From NCBI RefSeq assembly GCF_031583145.1, contig NZ_CP134050.1, positions 5,969,501 through 6,033,500 on the forward strand: DNA of 64,000 nucleotides. The letters run 5' to 3'. Made by a program: the position numbers and the translations under genes. Of this stretch, positions 1 to 9,545 are shown in pieces. Numbering within the stretch: the first letter of the stretch is position 1; the number at the start of each line of letters is the position of its first letter. This DNA is from Brevibacillus brevis. Its GTDB lineage: Bacteria; Bacillota; Bacilli; Brevibacillales; Brevibacillaceae. The notes below the pieces were generated by a model. The model was given only the letters and a program-made list of their open reading frames with translations. It did not search any database and was not told where the DNA came from.

Positions 1-1
1 G

Positions 2-880
2 CTGCCGATGTTCCATAGCTTTGGGCTCACGGCAGGGACGCTCCTGCCTGTCATTAAAGGCATTCCGGTCTTCCTGTACCCCAGCCCCTTGCACTACAAG
101 GCGATCTCCGAGCTGGTGTACGACCAGAATGCGACGATCCTGTTCGGCACCTCGACCTTCATGGCCGGCTATGGCCGGATGGCTCACCCGTACAACTTCT
201 ACTCCTTGCGGTACGTGTTTGCAGGAGCGGAAAAGCTGAAAGACGATGTGCGGAAGCTGTGGATGGAGAAATTCGGCGTGCGAATCTTCGAAGGCTACGG
301 CGCTACCGAGACTGCCCCGATCCTGTCGCTGAACACCCCTTTGGCCAACAAGCCGGGAACTGTCGGCCGCCTGATGCCGGGCATGTCGTACCGCCTGGAG
401 CCGGTCGAGGGCATCGAGAAAGGCGGACAGCTCCTGGTCAAAGGCCCCAACGTGATGAAGGGGTACATGATCCACGGGCAAGGCTTCGTGCCCGCAGAAG
501 AATGGTACCAGACGGGAGATTTGGTCGAGGCGGACCGGGACGGCTTCCTCACCATCCAATCCCGCCTGAAGCGCTTCGCCAAAATCGGCGGCGAGATGGT
601 GTCGCTCAATCTCGTCGAGGAGCTCGCCATGACGTGCTTCGGGCACTCCGGCTTCGCCGCCATCACCGTAAGCGACCCGCGCAAGGGCGAGCGCGTGCTG
701 CTCTACACCACCGACGAAACCGTCCAACTGAGCCAGCTGCGCGCCTACTTGAGCGAGAAGCAATACTCGCCGTTGCTCATCCCCGGGGCGATGAGGCACA
801 TCAAGGAACTGCCGCTCCTGGGCAGCGGAAAAACCGATTACGTCAGTCTGAAACAGCTGGCAGAAAGCGAGAGGGAATGA
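2..880 (+). CDS. Acyl-ACP synthetase / 2-acyl-GPE acyltransferase (Aas-like), C-terminal part
   Basis: The frame is open from the first complete codon, so the gene starts upstream of the window. The visible part is the AMP-forming adenylation domain of the ANL superfamily: the GYGATETAP adenylate-binding motif is clear, and the C-terminus carries the GSGKTDY segment that holds the catalytic lysine of the family. The ending closely resembles the end of Aas, which activates fatty acids and re-acylates lysophospholipids. The stop overlaps the ATG of the next gene (ATGA), and that neighbour is an LplT-like transporter, the usual partner of Aas. The N-terminal PlsC acyltransferase domain cannot be seen here, so a plain acyl-CoA synthetase is still possible. 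Confidence 0.8.
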   Translation: MPMFHSFGLTAGTLLPVIKGIPVFLYPSPLHYKAISELVYDQNATILFGTSTFMAGYGRMAHPYNFYSLRYVFAGAEKLKDDVRKLWMEKFGVRIFEGYGATETAPILSLNTPLANKPGTVGRLMPGMSYRLEPVEGIEKGGQLLVKGPNVMKGYMIHGQGFVPAEEWYQTGDLVEADRDGFLTIQSRLKRFAKIGGEMVSLNLVEELAMTCFGHSGFAAITVSDPRKGERVLLYTTDETVQLSQLRAYLSEKQYSPLLIPGAMRHIKELPLLGSGKTDYVSLKQLAESERE

Positions 881-2085
881 CCGTGAAGACGTCGATGCAA
901 CCTTTGCAAGCCTTGTATTTTACCCAGTTCCTGTCTGCCTTTGCCGACAACATGATCTTGTTTGTAATCGCAAACCTGCTGCGGGAGAACGGCTTTTCTC
1001 CCGCCATGCTCGCACTCGTCTCCATATCGTTTTTTCTTCCGTACATTTTTCTCGCGCCGTTGGTCGGACCGTTCGCCGACAAGCATCCGAAGTCGTTCGT
1101 GCTCGTCATCGGCAACCTGGTCAAGGCCATCGGGGTCCTGCTGCTGTTTGTCATCGATCACTCAAGCATTTTGCTGCTCATGCTCTCCTACTTCACCGTA
1201 GGGGTGGGAGCTGTCGTATACTCTCCGGCCAAATACGGGATCTTGCCAGAACTGACGAAGGGCGAGGATGAGCTGTTCCGGGCCAACGCCAGGATCGAAG
1301 CGTACACGATCATCGCCATCCTGCTCGGAATCGGCGGAGGCGGGGCGATCGCTTCCATCGCCTCTCCCCTCATCTCGTCGGGGATGTGCCTGCTTCTCTA
1401 CCTGCTGTCGCTCGCTATGACTTTCTTTATCCCGCGTCTGAAGGGAAACGCGAACATCCGCTATGGTACGGAAATCCACCGCTTCTTCGCGGACTTCCGC
1501 CTACTTTTTCAGCGACCGAACACACGATTTGCGCTCATAGGGACCGGCTCGTTCTGGATGAGCTCGGCCGTCCTGCGCGTGGCGGTGCTGGCCTGGATTC
1601 CCGCCGCCCTCAGCATCGACCCGCAAAGCTTTTCGGTCTCGCTGATTTTGGCTACGACGTCGATCGGCATCATCGTAGGGGCGTTCCTGGCTCCGCGCTT
1701 GATCCCGCTCAGGCAGTTCACGCGCTCGCTGGCCTACGGCTTCGGGATGTTCCTGATCATCGTTTTGTTCCCGTGGATTCACGTAACCGCGATCGCCATC
1801 TGCTTCCTGCTGCTCGTCGGCTTCATGGGCGGAGTCTTCATCATCCCGATGAATACGGTCCTTCAGGAGGAAGGAGGGCAGCTGGTCGGATCCGGAAAAA
1901 CCATCGCGATCCAAAATTTCGTGGAAAACGCGCTGATGGCGGCAGGATCGGGCATCTACTACCTGATTGTCTACGCGGGTACCTCGATCTCGGGCGCAAT
2001 CGTCGGCCAAGGGCTGCTGCTCCTGCTGTTCCTGCTGTATCTCGGAGCTTTACGCAAAAAAGAACGCAGCCTGAGCGCATCGTAG
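877..2085 (+). CDS. MFS transporter, lysophospholipid transporter LplT-like
   Basis: A 402-aa hydrophobic protein with about 12 membrane segments. It starts at the ATG that overlaps the aas-like stop by four bases. The N-terminus (FTQFLSAFADNMILF) has the QFLSAFxDN signature that I associate with LplT and related members of the major facilitator superfamily. LplT flips lysophospholipids to the inner leaflet, where Aas re-acylates them; the translational coupling to an Aas-like gene supports this role. The open frame runs far upstream in the same phase, but that part is antisense-like noise over the preceding gene, so the coupled ATG is preferred. Substrate is inferred from family and context. 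Confidence 0.75.
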   Translation: MTVKTSMQPLQALYFTQFLSAFADNMILFVIANLLRENGFSPAMLALVSISFFLPYIFLAPLVGPFADKHPKSFVLVIGNLVKAIGVLLLFVIDHSSILLLMLSYFTVGVGAVVYSPAKYGILPELTKGEDELFRANARIEAYTIIAILLGIGGGGAIASIASPLISSGMCLLLYLLSLAMTFFIPRLKGNANIRYGTEIHRFFADFRLLFQRPNTRFALIGTGSFWMSSAVLRVAVLAWIPAALSIDPQSFSVSLILATTSIGIIVGAFLAPRLIPLRQFTRSLAYGFGMFLIIVLFPWIHVTAIAICFLLLVGFMGGVFIIPMNTVLQEEGGQLVGSGKTIAIQNFVENALMAAGSGIYYLIVYAGTSISGAIVGQGLLLLLFLLYLGALRKKERSLSAS

Positions 2086-2143
2086 CCTTTTGGGTTCCGT
2101 TACCGGAGGGTTTCCATACGATAAAGCCATTCTGGGTTCACGT

Positions 2144-2176
2144 AAAAACCGCGTCCGTTTGTGGGCGCGGTTTTTT
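2144..2176 (+). terminator. Rho-independent terminator after the aas/lplT pair
   Basis: CCGCGTCC pairs with GGGCGCGG around a GTTTGT loop and is followed by six T. It lies about 60 bases after the transporter stop and before the convergent phosphatase gene. Confidence 0.8.
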
Positions 2177-2216
2177 GGTCTTATGTTTTACGTTTTTGTC
2201 CTACAGCTTTCGGGCT

Positions 2217-4214
2217 TTACGGCTTTTGCGGCGCAGCAGCGGCAGCCGCTGCCTTCCTCGCCTGATTCAGCTGATGATAGAACTGGCCTTTCGTTTTCGC
2301 GCTGGCCAGCTTGGCCGCGTCTACTTTCGCCTTGGCGGAAAACTCGGCGATCTCTTCCTTGGTGACCGCGTCCTTGATGTTGATCGACGCGATGTTGGTG
2401 TACTTGCCGTCTTCCGTTTTCGGCACGCTAAGGATGCCAGCGTTGATCAGCTCCACCACATCTGCGCGCTCAGGCGCTGTCGTATCTACACCGACGATCT
2501 TCCAGTTGTGCTGCACAGTCGGCTCGTACACGCCCTTTTTCACTTCTTTCAGATAGGCGATGGCGCGGTTGCGGATCGTTCCTTGCGTTTCACCGAAGGC
2601 GCTCTCTTCCTTGGACGACCAGAGCTGCTCGAATTTGCGGCCTTCCAGCGCGCCGCCTTTTGCCTGCAGGGCTTCCATTCGGTACGCGTTCATGCCCAGC
2701 TTGAGCACATCGTCCGGTTTGATCGGCGTATCGTCCAAGCGGCGCAGGTTGGTAATGCGGCTGCCGTATGGCTTGGTCAGGTCAATCTCGTATTTGACGT
2801 TTCCGAAGAAGTCGTTGGTGCTGTATTTGGAAGCGCGGCGCTTGCTGTCGAAGCTGACGGTCACGTCGCCGGGGCGCGCTTGGTTGAAGTAGCCTGCCGC
2901 CCACTCCATGTAATCCTTGAGATCTTTGCCTGTCACCTTATAGACGGTGATTTCGCCGCCGGCGTACTGATAGTTGTAGGCGATGTCCTTTTTCTTGATC
3001 GGTCCGATATCCAGCTTGGCCTTGTCGTTGTCGATCTGGTGCGCGACGACGTCCGCCTTGCTGTAATAGAGCATCACTTCGTGGAAGAAATCGGACAAAG
3101 GCGTCTCCTGGATTTGGACCGTCGGGATTCCTTCGATTTCGTTTTTGTCCACCATGTTCATGCCTTTGAGCTCGGCCACGACGATGTTTGCATCTGCCCG
3201 CGCAAACTCGTGGAACGGCTTCAGCTTGGTTTCCAGCTCGGGATCGGACACAGCTGTAGTCCCGTCCGCATTTTTTACAGGAACGGCAGTCGCTTCCTTG
3301 CTTTTTAGCACGACTTTGCCGTCTTTCTTTTCAAAGGTCAGGTCGATGCGGGAAAGATGCGTCCCGTATTTATCCGGCTCGGTGATGAGCACGCCGTTGA
3401 TCTCTTCCTTTTTCACCAGCTTGTGCATGTGGCCGGCGAAGATGGCGGTCAGCTCCGGTACGGCGTTGGCGATGTCGGCTACGCCCGTCCCCGGTATGCC
3501 GTTTTCATTTTCGATCCCCATGTGCATGAGGCCGATCATGACGTCTACCTTGCCTTGCAGCTCTTTCACGGCTTTCTTGGTCTCTTCCACCGGATTTTTG
3601 ACGACCAGGCCATCCAGATGGTCGGTTCCTTTTTCAAAGTCGGAAATCATCGGCGTATCCATCCCGATCACGCCGATCTTGATTCCGTCGCGCTCGACGA
3701 TCGTGTAGGCAGGCAGGAAGCGCTCGCCGTTTTCCTTGTAAATGTTGCCCGCCAGCACCGGACCTTTGTACTGGCTGCTGATCTTGTCCAGAATGTCCAG
3801 ACCGAAGTTGAACTCGTGGTTGCCGAATGCCCAGGCGTCATACCCCATCTCGTTCATCGCCACCATCATCGGAGACTGCGGCTGGTCGTTGAACAGCTCT
3901 GCAGAGTTGTCCTGAATGGAGTCGCCTGCATCCAGCAAGACGGTGTTGGGATTCTCCTTGCGAATCTCCTTGATCATCGTAAACAGCTGCGTCAGGCTTC
4001 CGTTTGGATTGGGGCCGTCCAGCGCGTAATCCCATGGCATGAATCTGCCGTGGATGTCGGACGTACCCAGCAGCGTGATTTTCGTTTCATTTGCTGCTTT
4101 TGCTTCTGCTGCCTGTACAGGCGCAGACGCTCCCGCAAAGACACTCCCCATGACCATGGCGGAAAGTGCCATCCCGAGGAAGGTCTTTCCTACTTTTGTT
4201 CCCCTTTTGTTCAT
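2217..4214 (-). CDS. Secreted 5'-nucleotidase / 2',3'-cyclic phosphodiesterase-type metallophosphatase
   Basis: A 665-aa protein of the bifunctional 5'-nucleotidase/UshA/YfkN superfamily. The start ATG is preceded by a GAGGGG ribosome binding site; a longer in-frame extension upstream has no such site. Residues 1-36 form a signal peptide ending VQA. The metallophosphatase domain follows with TSDIHGR near residues 51-57, then DAGDS and GNHEF metal-binding motifs; the C-terminal half is the 5'-nucleotidase C domain. Such enzymes remove phosphate from extracellular nucleotides for salvage. No LPXTG sorting signal is visible and the tail is Ala/Lys rich, so it is probably secreted or loosely cell-bound. 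The exact substrate cannot be read from sequence. Confidence 0.85.
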   Translation of the reverse strand: MNKRGTKVGKTFLGMALSAMVMGSVFAGASAPVQAAEAKAANETKITLLGTSDIHGRFMPWDYALDGPNPNGSLTQLFTMIKEIRKENPNTVLLDAGDSIQDNSAELFNDQPQSPMMVAMNEMGYDAWAFGNHEFNFGLDILDKISSQYKGPVLAGNIYKENGERFLPAYTIVERDGIKIGVIGMDTPMISDFEKGTDHLDGLVVKNPVEETKKAVKELQGKVDVMIGLMHMGIENENGIPGTGVADIANAVPELTAIFAGHMHKLVKKEEINGVLITEPDKYGTHLSRIDLTFEKKDGKVVLKSKEATAVPVKNADGTTAVSDPELETKLKPFHEFARADANIVVAELKGMNMVDKNEIEGIPTVQIQETPLSDFFHEVMLYYSKADVVAHQIDNDKAKLDIGPIKKKDIAYNYQYAGGEITVYKVTGKDLKDYMEWAAGYFNQARPGDVTVSFDSKRRASKYSTNDFFGNVKYEIDLTKPYGSRITNLRRLDDTPIKPDDVLKLGMNAYRMEALQAKGGALEGRKFEQLWSSKEESAFGETQGTIRNRAIAYLKEVKKGVYEPTVQHNWKIVGVDTTAPERADVVELINAGILSVPKTEDGKYTNIASINIKDAVTKEEIAEFSAKAKVDAAKLASAKTKGQFYHQLNQARKAAAAAAAPQKP

Positions 4215-4314
4215 GTCGTCCCCTCTGTTCTCTATGTTTTCTATGTCTACTGTTTCATAATAGCAGGCCATCCGTCTCGGGACGAACATTTTTTTCCTGC
4301 GATTCGGAAAAATA

Positions 4315-4344
4315 GAAAAAAACCGCGACCTTTTGGGGTCACGG
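4315..4344 (-). terminator. Terminator of the vanRS-like/recQ transcript
   Basis: On the minus strand CCGTGACC and GGTCGCGG form a hairpin with one mismatch, followed by a T run of eight. It overlaps the last codons of recQ. Confidence 0.8.
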
Positions 4345-6113
4345 CTTTGCAGCAGCGTGCGTTTGCAGGCAGTCGAGGAACAAATGCCCGTACTTGTCAA
4401 ATTTGGACTCGCCCACTCCTTTTACCTGGAGCATGGAAGATTTGTCGGTCGGACACAGGATGCTCATTTCTTTCAGCGTGCTGTCGTGGAAAATGACGTA
4501 CGGCGGCACGCCTTCGCGCTGCGAGATCTCCTTGCGCAGCTCGCGCAGACGCTCGAACAGCTCGTCGTCCTCCTGCTGCTGGACCGGGCGGATGGCGATC
4601 TTCTGCCAGACGCGCTCCTCGCCTTTCAGCACCGGCAGGGCCTTGTCCCCCAGCTTTACAGTCGGGTACTGGCTTTCCGTCACCTGCAGATAACCTTCGG
4701 CAATCAGCAGCTGGATCAAGTCCGCGATTTCCTTTTCCTTATATTCTTTCATCAGGCCGTACGTCGGCAGCTGATCGAAGCCGAACTGGGTCACCTTCTT
4801 GTTTTTGGAGCCTTTCAGCACCTGCGCCACGAGAGCGGCACCGAAGCGTTCGCGCATGCGTTTTACGCAGGAAAAGATCTTTTGCGCTTCCAGGGTGATG
4901 TCCGCCAGCTCGGTGTCGTCGGTGCAGTTCGCGCATTGCCCGCACGGCGCGGCGTCTGTCTCTCCGAAGTATTGCACGATGTACTGGGAAAGGCAGCGAG
5001 GCGTCCTGCAGTAGTCGATCATGGCGTACAGCTTTTTGTATTCCAGCTCTTTGCGCTCGTCCGACAACGGGTTTTGCTCGATGAAAACGTCTGGGTCTGG
5101 ATGTCCTGCGGCTGGAACAGCAGGATGCACTCGCTCGGCTCGCCGTCGCGTCCGGCGCGTCCCGCTTCCTGATAGTACGCCTCCAGATTTTTCGGCATGT
5201 TGTAGTGGATCACGTAGCGAACGTTGGACTTGTCGATCCCCATCCCAAAGGCGTTGGTGGCAATCATCGTCCGCACGTCGTCGAACAGGAAGGCCTCCTG
5301 GTTCTGGGCGCGCTCTTCTTCCGAAAGACCCGCATGGTATTTCGTAACCGAGAACCCGCGCTTGCCCAGATCGGCATGGAGGGCATCGACGTCTTTGCGC
5401 GTCGCCGCGTAAATAATTCCCGCTTGCTGACCGTTCGCTCGCAAATAATCGGCGATGAACGCGCGCCGGTTTTCCCCTTTGCGGACGGACAAAATCAGAT
5501 TGTCCCTGCCGAAGCCGGTGATAAAGGTCTGTTCATCCGCTAAGGAGAGCTGGCGACGAATATCCTCCGTCACTTCGGGGGTAGCGGTGGCGGTCAAAGC
5601 CGCCACTACGGGACGCGAAGGCAGCGAGCGCAGGAACCGGGCGATTTCCAGGTAGCTCGGACGGAAATCGTGCCCCCACTGGGATACGCAATGCGCCTCG
5701 TCGACCGCCACCAAGGAGATCGGCACGCCCCGGATCAGCGCCTGGAACGATTCGGATTCCAGCCGCTCCGGTGCGATGTACAGGAGCTTGTACTCCCCGC
5801 GCGCGGCGAGCCTCAGCCGCTCCCGGACTTCGCCGGCGTCCAGCGAGCTGTTGATCTGCGTGGCGGGGATGCCCATGCTGACCAGGACGTCTACCTGGTC
5901 CTTCATCAAGGAAATGAGCGGGGAGACGACGATCGTCACCCCGTCGAAAATCATGGCCGGGACCTGATAGCAAATCGACTTCCCGCCTCCGGTCGGCATG
6001 ATGCCGAGCGTGTCATGGCCGGACAACAGGCTTTCGATGATCTTTTTCTGGCCCTCCCGAAAGGACGGGTAGCCAAAGTACTTTTGCAAGACTTCCAATG
6101 CTTTATCTAGCAA
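4339..6113 (-). pseudogene. recQ: ATP-dependent DNA helicase RecQ, split by a one-base frameshift
   Basis: Two overlapping minus-strand frames together give a full RecQ of about 591 residues. The first (from a TTG start with AGAAGGTGA upstream) holds Walker A PTGGGKS at 40-46, DEAH at 138-141 and motif VI (QEAGRAGRDGE), and runs correctly to residue 343. The second carries the RecQ zinc-binding cysteines, the winged helix and a C-terminal HRDC domain. The switch lies at the four-A run at 5084-5087: adding one A restores an uninterrupted reading frame (QTQTF-F-IEQNP). It is either a real mutation or a homopolymer sequencing error. The first 7 bases overlap the end of the vanZ-like gene, so expression is coupled to that operon. 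RecQ unwinds DNA at stalled forks and in recombination. Confidence 0.85.
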
Positions 6114-6721
6114 AGAGAATTCACCTTCTCTTCCGAAATGTGTCGTCTATCCGTATCCCTACTAGTGTACTTGCTAGGTTTGGGACAAAACAAGGAAAAC
6201 AGAGGAATTCTTCCCCCTGCGGTTATCACCAGACGGCCCAATCGGTAAAAGAAGTACCCCAGAACCCCTCCTACCGTATTCAGCAGAAGGTCGTCGACAT
6301 CAAAGATGCCGATATCCGCCAGGAGCTGCGCGGTTTCCAGACACAGGCTAAAGAGAAAGGACAGGAGCGTGACAGTCAGGAAAGCACCCCGGTTCGGCCG
6401 CCGAAGCAACGGAAGCAAGAAGCCAAAGGGCAAAAAAGCCAAGATGTTGCCAATGAAATTGACATGGCGAATCATGCTCTCTCCTGTCGGCAGGTCGTCG
6501 AGATAGTGGCGGATTTCATGAAAGAAAATCAGATTTCCCCGGTTGGCCAGACGCTCGCGGATCAGCTCGGGATGAGCCATGCCTGCGGCCATATCGGCAC
6601 AAAGGCCGCCGAGATCGATCCGGCCGAATTTAAACAGCAAGATTTTGACGACGAGCACCAGATACAGGGCAAACGCGATGAAAACAGCGATCCTCGCCAC
6701 GATAGCCACACTTTTTTTCAT
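6107..6721 (-). CDS. VanZ-like membrane protein
   Basis: A 204-aa protein with about five membrane segments and the VanZ-family pattern: an early HEIRHY-type segment, a GNILAFLPFGFLLP helix, then ETAQLL and DVDDLLLNTVGG. The family is named after VanZ of glycopeptide-resistance clusters, where it gives low-level teicoplanin resistance; the biochemical role is not established. The ATG lies four bases after the stop of the D,D-carboxypeptidase gene, so the two are co-transcribed. The stop codon overlaps the TTG start of recQ. The position behind a VanRS-like system and a carboxypeptidase suggests a role in envelope stress or peptidoglycan, not in true vancomycin resistance because no vanH/A/X genes are present. 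Confidence 0.8.
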   Translation of the reverse strand: MKKSVAIVARIAVFIAFALYLVLVVKILLFKFGRIDLGGLCADMAAGMAHPELIRERLANRGNLIFFHEIRHYLDDLPTGESMIRHVNFIGNILAFLPFGFLLPLLRRPNRGAFLTVTLLSFLFSLCLETAQLLADIGIFDVDDLLLNTVGGVLGYFFYRLGRLVITAGGRIPLFSLFCPKPSKYTSRDTDRRHISEEKVNSLC

Positions 6722-6725
6722 CTGG

Positions 6726-7607
6726 CTAAAACCCCATTTCCAGCAGTTTTTTCGTTTCCGTAAAACGCGCCTCGTCTGTTTCCGTGCCCATGACGACGGA
6801 GATCAGCCGGCGTTCTCCCCGTTTTGCCGTTCCAGTAAAGCAGTAGCCCGCTTCATCTGTAAAGCCTGTCTTTAGTCCGTCCAGGCCCGTGACCCGCATC
6901 GAGTCGTCATCGGCCGTCAGCATCAGGTTGGTGCTTGCCACCTGCTCTCCGGTAGACGTCAATTGCACGTACGGTTCCGACGTCAAATCAACGATCTGCG
7001 GAAAGTCCGTGATCAGCCGATGAGCCAGCCGTCCTACATCCCGTGCTGTCATCTCGTTTTGCCCGTAATCGTAGGCGAGTCCCGTGGCATTGACGAACCG
7101 GGAAGAATCCAGCCCCAGCTCCGCCGCCTTTTGGCTCATCCGATCGGCGAAATTCGCAGTGCTCCCCGCCAAATACTCTCCGATGGCCACGGCAGCGTTG
7201 TTCGCGGAGCCTACCGCCATCGCTGCGTACAAATCCCGCAGCGGATAAACTTCGCCCGCTTCGAGGCTGACTCTTGCCCCTTCTACCGTCGCCGCATTTT
7301 CCGATATCCGTACCTTGTCTGTCCACGCTGCCCGGCCGTCGCGGATCGCTTCCAGCAGCAAGTACTCGGTCATCATTTTTGACATGCTCGCCACCGGATA
7401 CGGGGTATCCGCATTCTGACTGTAAAGCACTTCTCCCGACTGTGCATCCAGCAAGATCGCTGCCCGCGCATCCAGCCGCCCCCATGCCTTTTCCCATCTG
7501 GCGAGCACGCTCTCCTTCTCCATTCCAAACGGCATCGATGCCAGCAGCCAGGAAATGCCCGCTGCCATGAAGAGCAGCACCACGAGCCTGCCCTTTCTTT
7601 TTCTCAT
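6726..7607 (-). CDS. D-alanyl-D-alanine carboxypeptidase (peptidase S11, DacA/DacF-like)
   Basis: A 293-aa penicillin-binding protein of low molecular weight. The three active-site motifs are present: SMSK at 74-77, SAN at 134-136 and KTG at 246-248. Residues 8-25 form a membrane-spanning export signal. It removes the terminal D-Ala from peptidoglycan pentapeptides outside the membrane. At 293 residues it stops shortly after the catalytic domain and lacks the C-terminal PBP5-type domain and amphipathic anchor of longer homologues; the N-terminal helix may therefore anchor it. The start has a GAGGGAGG site nine bases upstream. It follows the histidine kinase by 112 bases and has its own candidate operator (7698-7713), so it is a likely target of the two-component system. 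Confidence 0.9.
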   Translation of the reverse strand: MRKRKGRLVVLLFMAAGISWLLASMPFGMEKESVLARWEKAWGRLDARAAILLDAQSGEVLYSQNADTPYPVASMSKMMTEYLLLEAIRDGRAAWTDKVRISENAATVEGARVSLEAGEVYPLRDLYAAMAVGSANNAAVAIGEYLAGSTANFADRMSQKAAELGLDSSRFVNATGLAYDYGQNEMTARDVGRLAHRLITDFPQIVDLTSEPYVQLTSTGEQVASTNLMLTADDDSMRVTGLDGLKTGFTDEAGYCFTGTAKRGERRLISVVMGTETDEARFTETKKLLEMGF

Positions 7608-7697
7608 GCAAATAAGCCTCCCTCACAGCGTCGTTTACGAACGACTCATCTACCTGCAAGGATAGGCTTTTCGCTTAAAAAAACTCCCAACGATTCC

Positions 7698-7713
7698 TAA
7701 AGAAAGGGTAAAG
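7698..7713 (-). promoter_or_regulatory. Candidate response-regulator site: TAAAG-N6-TAAAG direct repeat before the carboxypeptidase
   Basis: TAAAG occurs at 7698-7702 and 7709-7713, an 11-base period (CTTTA on the gene strand). The same arrangement stands before the response regulator gene at 9563-9578. Tandem half-sites one helical turn apart are typical of OmpR-family regulators. No convincing -10 was found at the matching distance here. Confidence 0.4.
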
Positions 7714-7719
7714 AGATTA

Positions 7720-8874
7720 TCAATTCGGCGGAACGGTTCGGGGCAACGTCACGGTAAATGTGGTCCACTCCGCATCGCTCGTCACAGAGATTTCGCCCTG
7801 GTGCAGGTCGATGATGCTCTTGGCAATCGCCAGCCCCAGCCCCGAACCGCCCGTCTTGGTCGAGCGCGATCCTTCTACGCGGTAAAAGCGTTCGAACAAA
7901 TTGGGCAGCGCTTCGTCCGGGATCGGCTGTCCGTTGTTTGCGACCGAAAAGGCGACGCCCTCCGGAACATCGAACAGGCGGACCGCGATCGTCGTGCCGT
8001 CTTTTCCGTACTTGATCGCATTGGAGATGAGATTTTCGAGCACCCGAACGAGCTTGTCGGTGTCTCCCCACATCTCGACCTTTTCGTCCGGCGTCTCTAC
8101 CCGCAGCTGCAGGCCGGCTTCGTGGGCGGCGATGCGAAATCCTACCGACACTTGCTCGACCAGCTCCACGAGGTCGAACTGCGTCCGGTTCAAATGGGTG
8201 CCGCGATGACGCACTTTGGTGTATTCGAACAGATCGTTGACCAGCACGTTCATCTGCTTCGCCTTTTCATAGGCGATATGGGAGTACTGCTTGATTTGCT
8301 GTTCGTCCTGGTACTTTCCTTGTTCGATCAGGCCCAGATACCCCATGATCGAGGTCAACGGCGTGCGCAAATCATGCGAGACGTTCGTGACCAGCTCGTC
8401 CTTGGACTGCTCCAACCGCCGCTCCTCCTCCATCGCATCGACAGCGCTTTTGACCAGGGCGTGGATGCTGTCCACGACATCGCCGAGACTGCCCCGAGGC
8501 CGTATCGAGATCTGGTGATCGTAGTTTCCCTTCGCGATGTAATGCAGCTCCGTGATGATATGCTCCATCTGCTTCTGCTCGATGTACTTCCGGACACGGA
8601 CCACTGTCCAGACGGCGAACAGCCCTGTAGCGATCAGCAAAATCACGATCTTGAAGGACTCGATGCCAAAGGTGCCCCGCAGCAGCCATACATACTCCCG
8701 GATTTCGGGGATGCGGTACAAGTAGTTGTTGGCGAAAAAGGAGGCCGTCTGGAAAACGGCAAAGAAAATCAGCAGGCTGAGCAGCAGATCGAGTACGATC
8801 CTGAAGATGTCCCGGACATTAAGCTTCAATTTTGTAGCCGACCCCCCAGACCGTTTGAATGACCTTTTCTCCAT
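7720..8874 (-). CDS. Sensor histidine kinase, VanS-like
   Basis: A 384-aa membrane histidine kinase. Two membrane helices (about 26-48 and 75-93) flank a short extracytoplasmic loop of some 25 residues. A HAMP-like linker follows, then the H box SHDLRTPLTS with the phosphorylated His near 167. The ATPase part has NLISNAIKYG (N box), a degenerate G1 region (VANNGQPIPD), an F box and GGSGLGL (G2). The small loop makes it a membrane-sensing kinase of the VanS/BceS-like size class. The gene starts 56 bases inside the response regulator gene, so the pair is translationally coupled. Its probable output is the carboxypeptidase/VanZ genes just downstream. Signal unknown; cell-wall stress is inferred from context. 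Confidence 0.85.
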   Translation of the reverse strand: MEKRSFKRSGGSATKLKLNVRDIFRIVLDLLLSLLIFFAVFQTASFFANNYLYRIPEIREYVWLLRGTFGIESFKIVILLIATGLFAVWTVVRVRKYIEQKQMEHIITELHYIAKGNYDHQISIRPRGSLGDVVDSIHALVKSAVDAMEEERRLEQSKDELVTNVSHDLRTPLTSIMGYLGLIEQGKYQDEQQIKQYSHIAYEKAKQMNVLVNDLFEYTKVRHRGTHLNRTQFDLVELVEQVSVGFRIAAHEAGLQLRVETPDEKVEMWGDTDKLVRVLENLISNAIKYGKDGTTIAVRLFDVPEGVAFSVANNGQPIPDEALPNLFERFYRVEGSRSTKTGGSGLGLAIAKSIIDLHQGEISVTSDAEWTTFTVTLPRTVPPN

Positions 8875-9505
8875 TCGTCGCTTTCTCGAGCTTCTCGCGC
8901 AGGTTGCTGATATGGACCATCACGGTTTTGTAGGACACGTAGTTCTCCATTTTCCAGCAGCGGTCAAAGATCTCTTCGGAGCTGAAGACCCGGTTGGGAT
9001 TGCTGGCGAGCAAAAAGAGGATAGAGAACTCCAGGGCCGTCAGCTTGATCGGCCTGCCTTCCTTGGTCTGCACCATGTGGCTCTGCTTGTCGATAATGAG
9101 CGGCCCCGCCTCGATCACGTGGTCCTGCCTTTGCATGGCGCTGCTGTAGTTGGCCCGGCGCAGCAGCGATTTGACGCGGGCGATCACTTCGAGAGGATTG
9201 AACGGCTTGGCTACGTAATCGTCCGCGCCCGTCATCAGCCCCATGATCTTGTCCATGTCGTTCGTCTTGGCGCTGGCCATGAGGATGGGGATTTGAGAAT
9301 GCTTGCGGATGCGTTTCGTGACTTCGATGCCGTCGAGCTTTGGCATCATGACGTCGAGAATGACGAGGTGAAACTCTTTTTGCTCGAGCTTTTCGAGGGC
9401 TTCGTCCCCGTCAAACGCTTTTTCGATTTCATAGCCTTCATTGCCGAGGTAAATGGCAAGCAGATCCACGATTTCTTTGTCGTCGTCCACGATTAAGATT
9501 CTCAT
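8819..9505 (-). CDS. OmpR/PhoB-family response regulator, VanR-like
   Basis: A 228-aa protein with an N-terminal receiver (DDD at 7-9, phosphorylated Asp 51 in LVILDVMMP, Lys of AKP near 103) and a C-terminal winged-helix domain with the KLTALEFSIL pattern and a GVGYK end typical of the OmpR family. It is first gene of the operon RR-HK-carboxypeptidase-vanZ-recQ. The ATG has an AGGAG site nine bases before it. A TAAAG-N6-TAAAG repeat just upstream suggests it regulates its own promoter. Confidence 0.9.
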   Translation of the reverse strand: MRILIVDDDKEIVDLLAIYLGNEGYEIEKAFDGDEALEKLEQKEFHLVILDVMMPKLDGIEVTKRIRKHSQIPILMASAKTNDMDKIMGLMTGADDYVAKPFNPLEVIARVKSLLRRANYSSAMQRQDHVIEAGPLIIDKQSHMVQTKEGRPIKLTALEFSILFLLASNPNRVFSSEEIFDRCWKMENYVSYKTVMVHISNLREKLEKATNGEKVIQTVWGVGYKIEA

Positions 9506-9545
9506 AGCCTCTTACTCCTATTTTCCGATAATTGTAAGTCTCATT

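Noticed and set aside
6107..9505. A vancomycin resistance cluster
   Set aside because: Regulator, kinase, carboxypeptidase and VanZ-like genes are present, but no vanH, ligase vanA/B or vanX was seen; the peptidase is an S11 PBP, not VanY.
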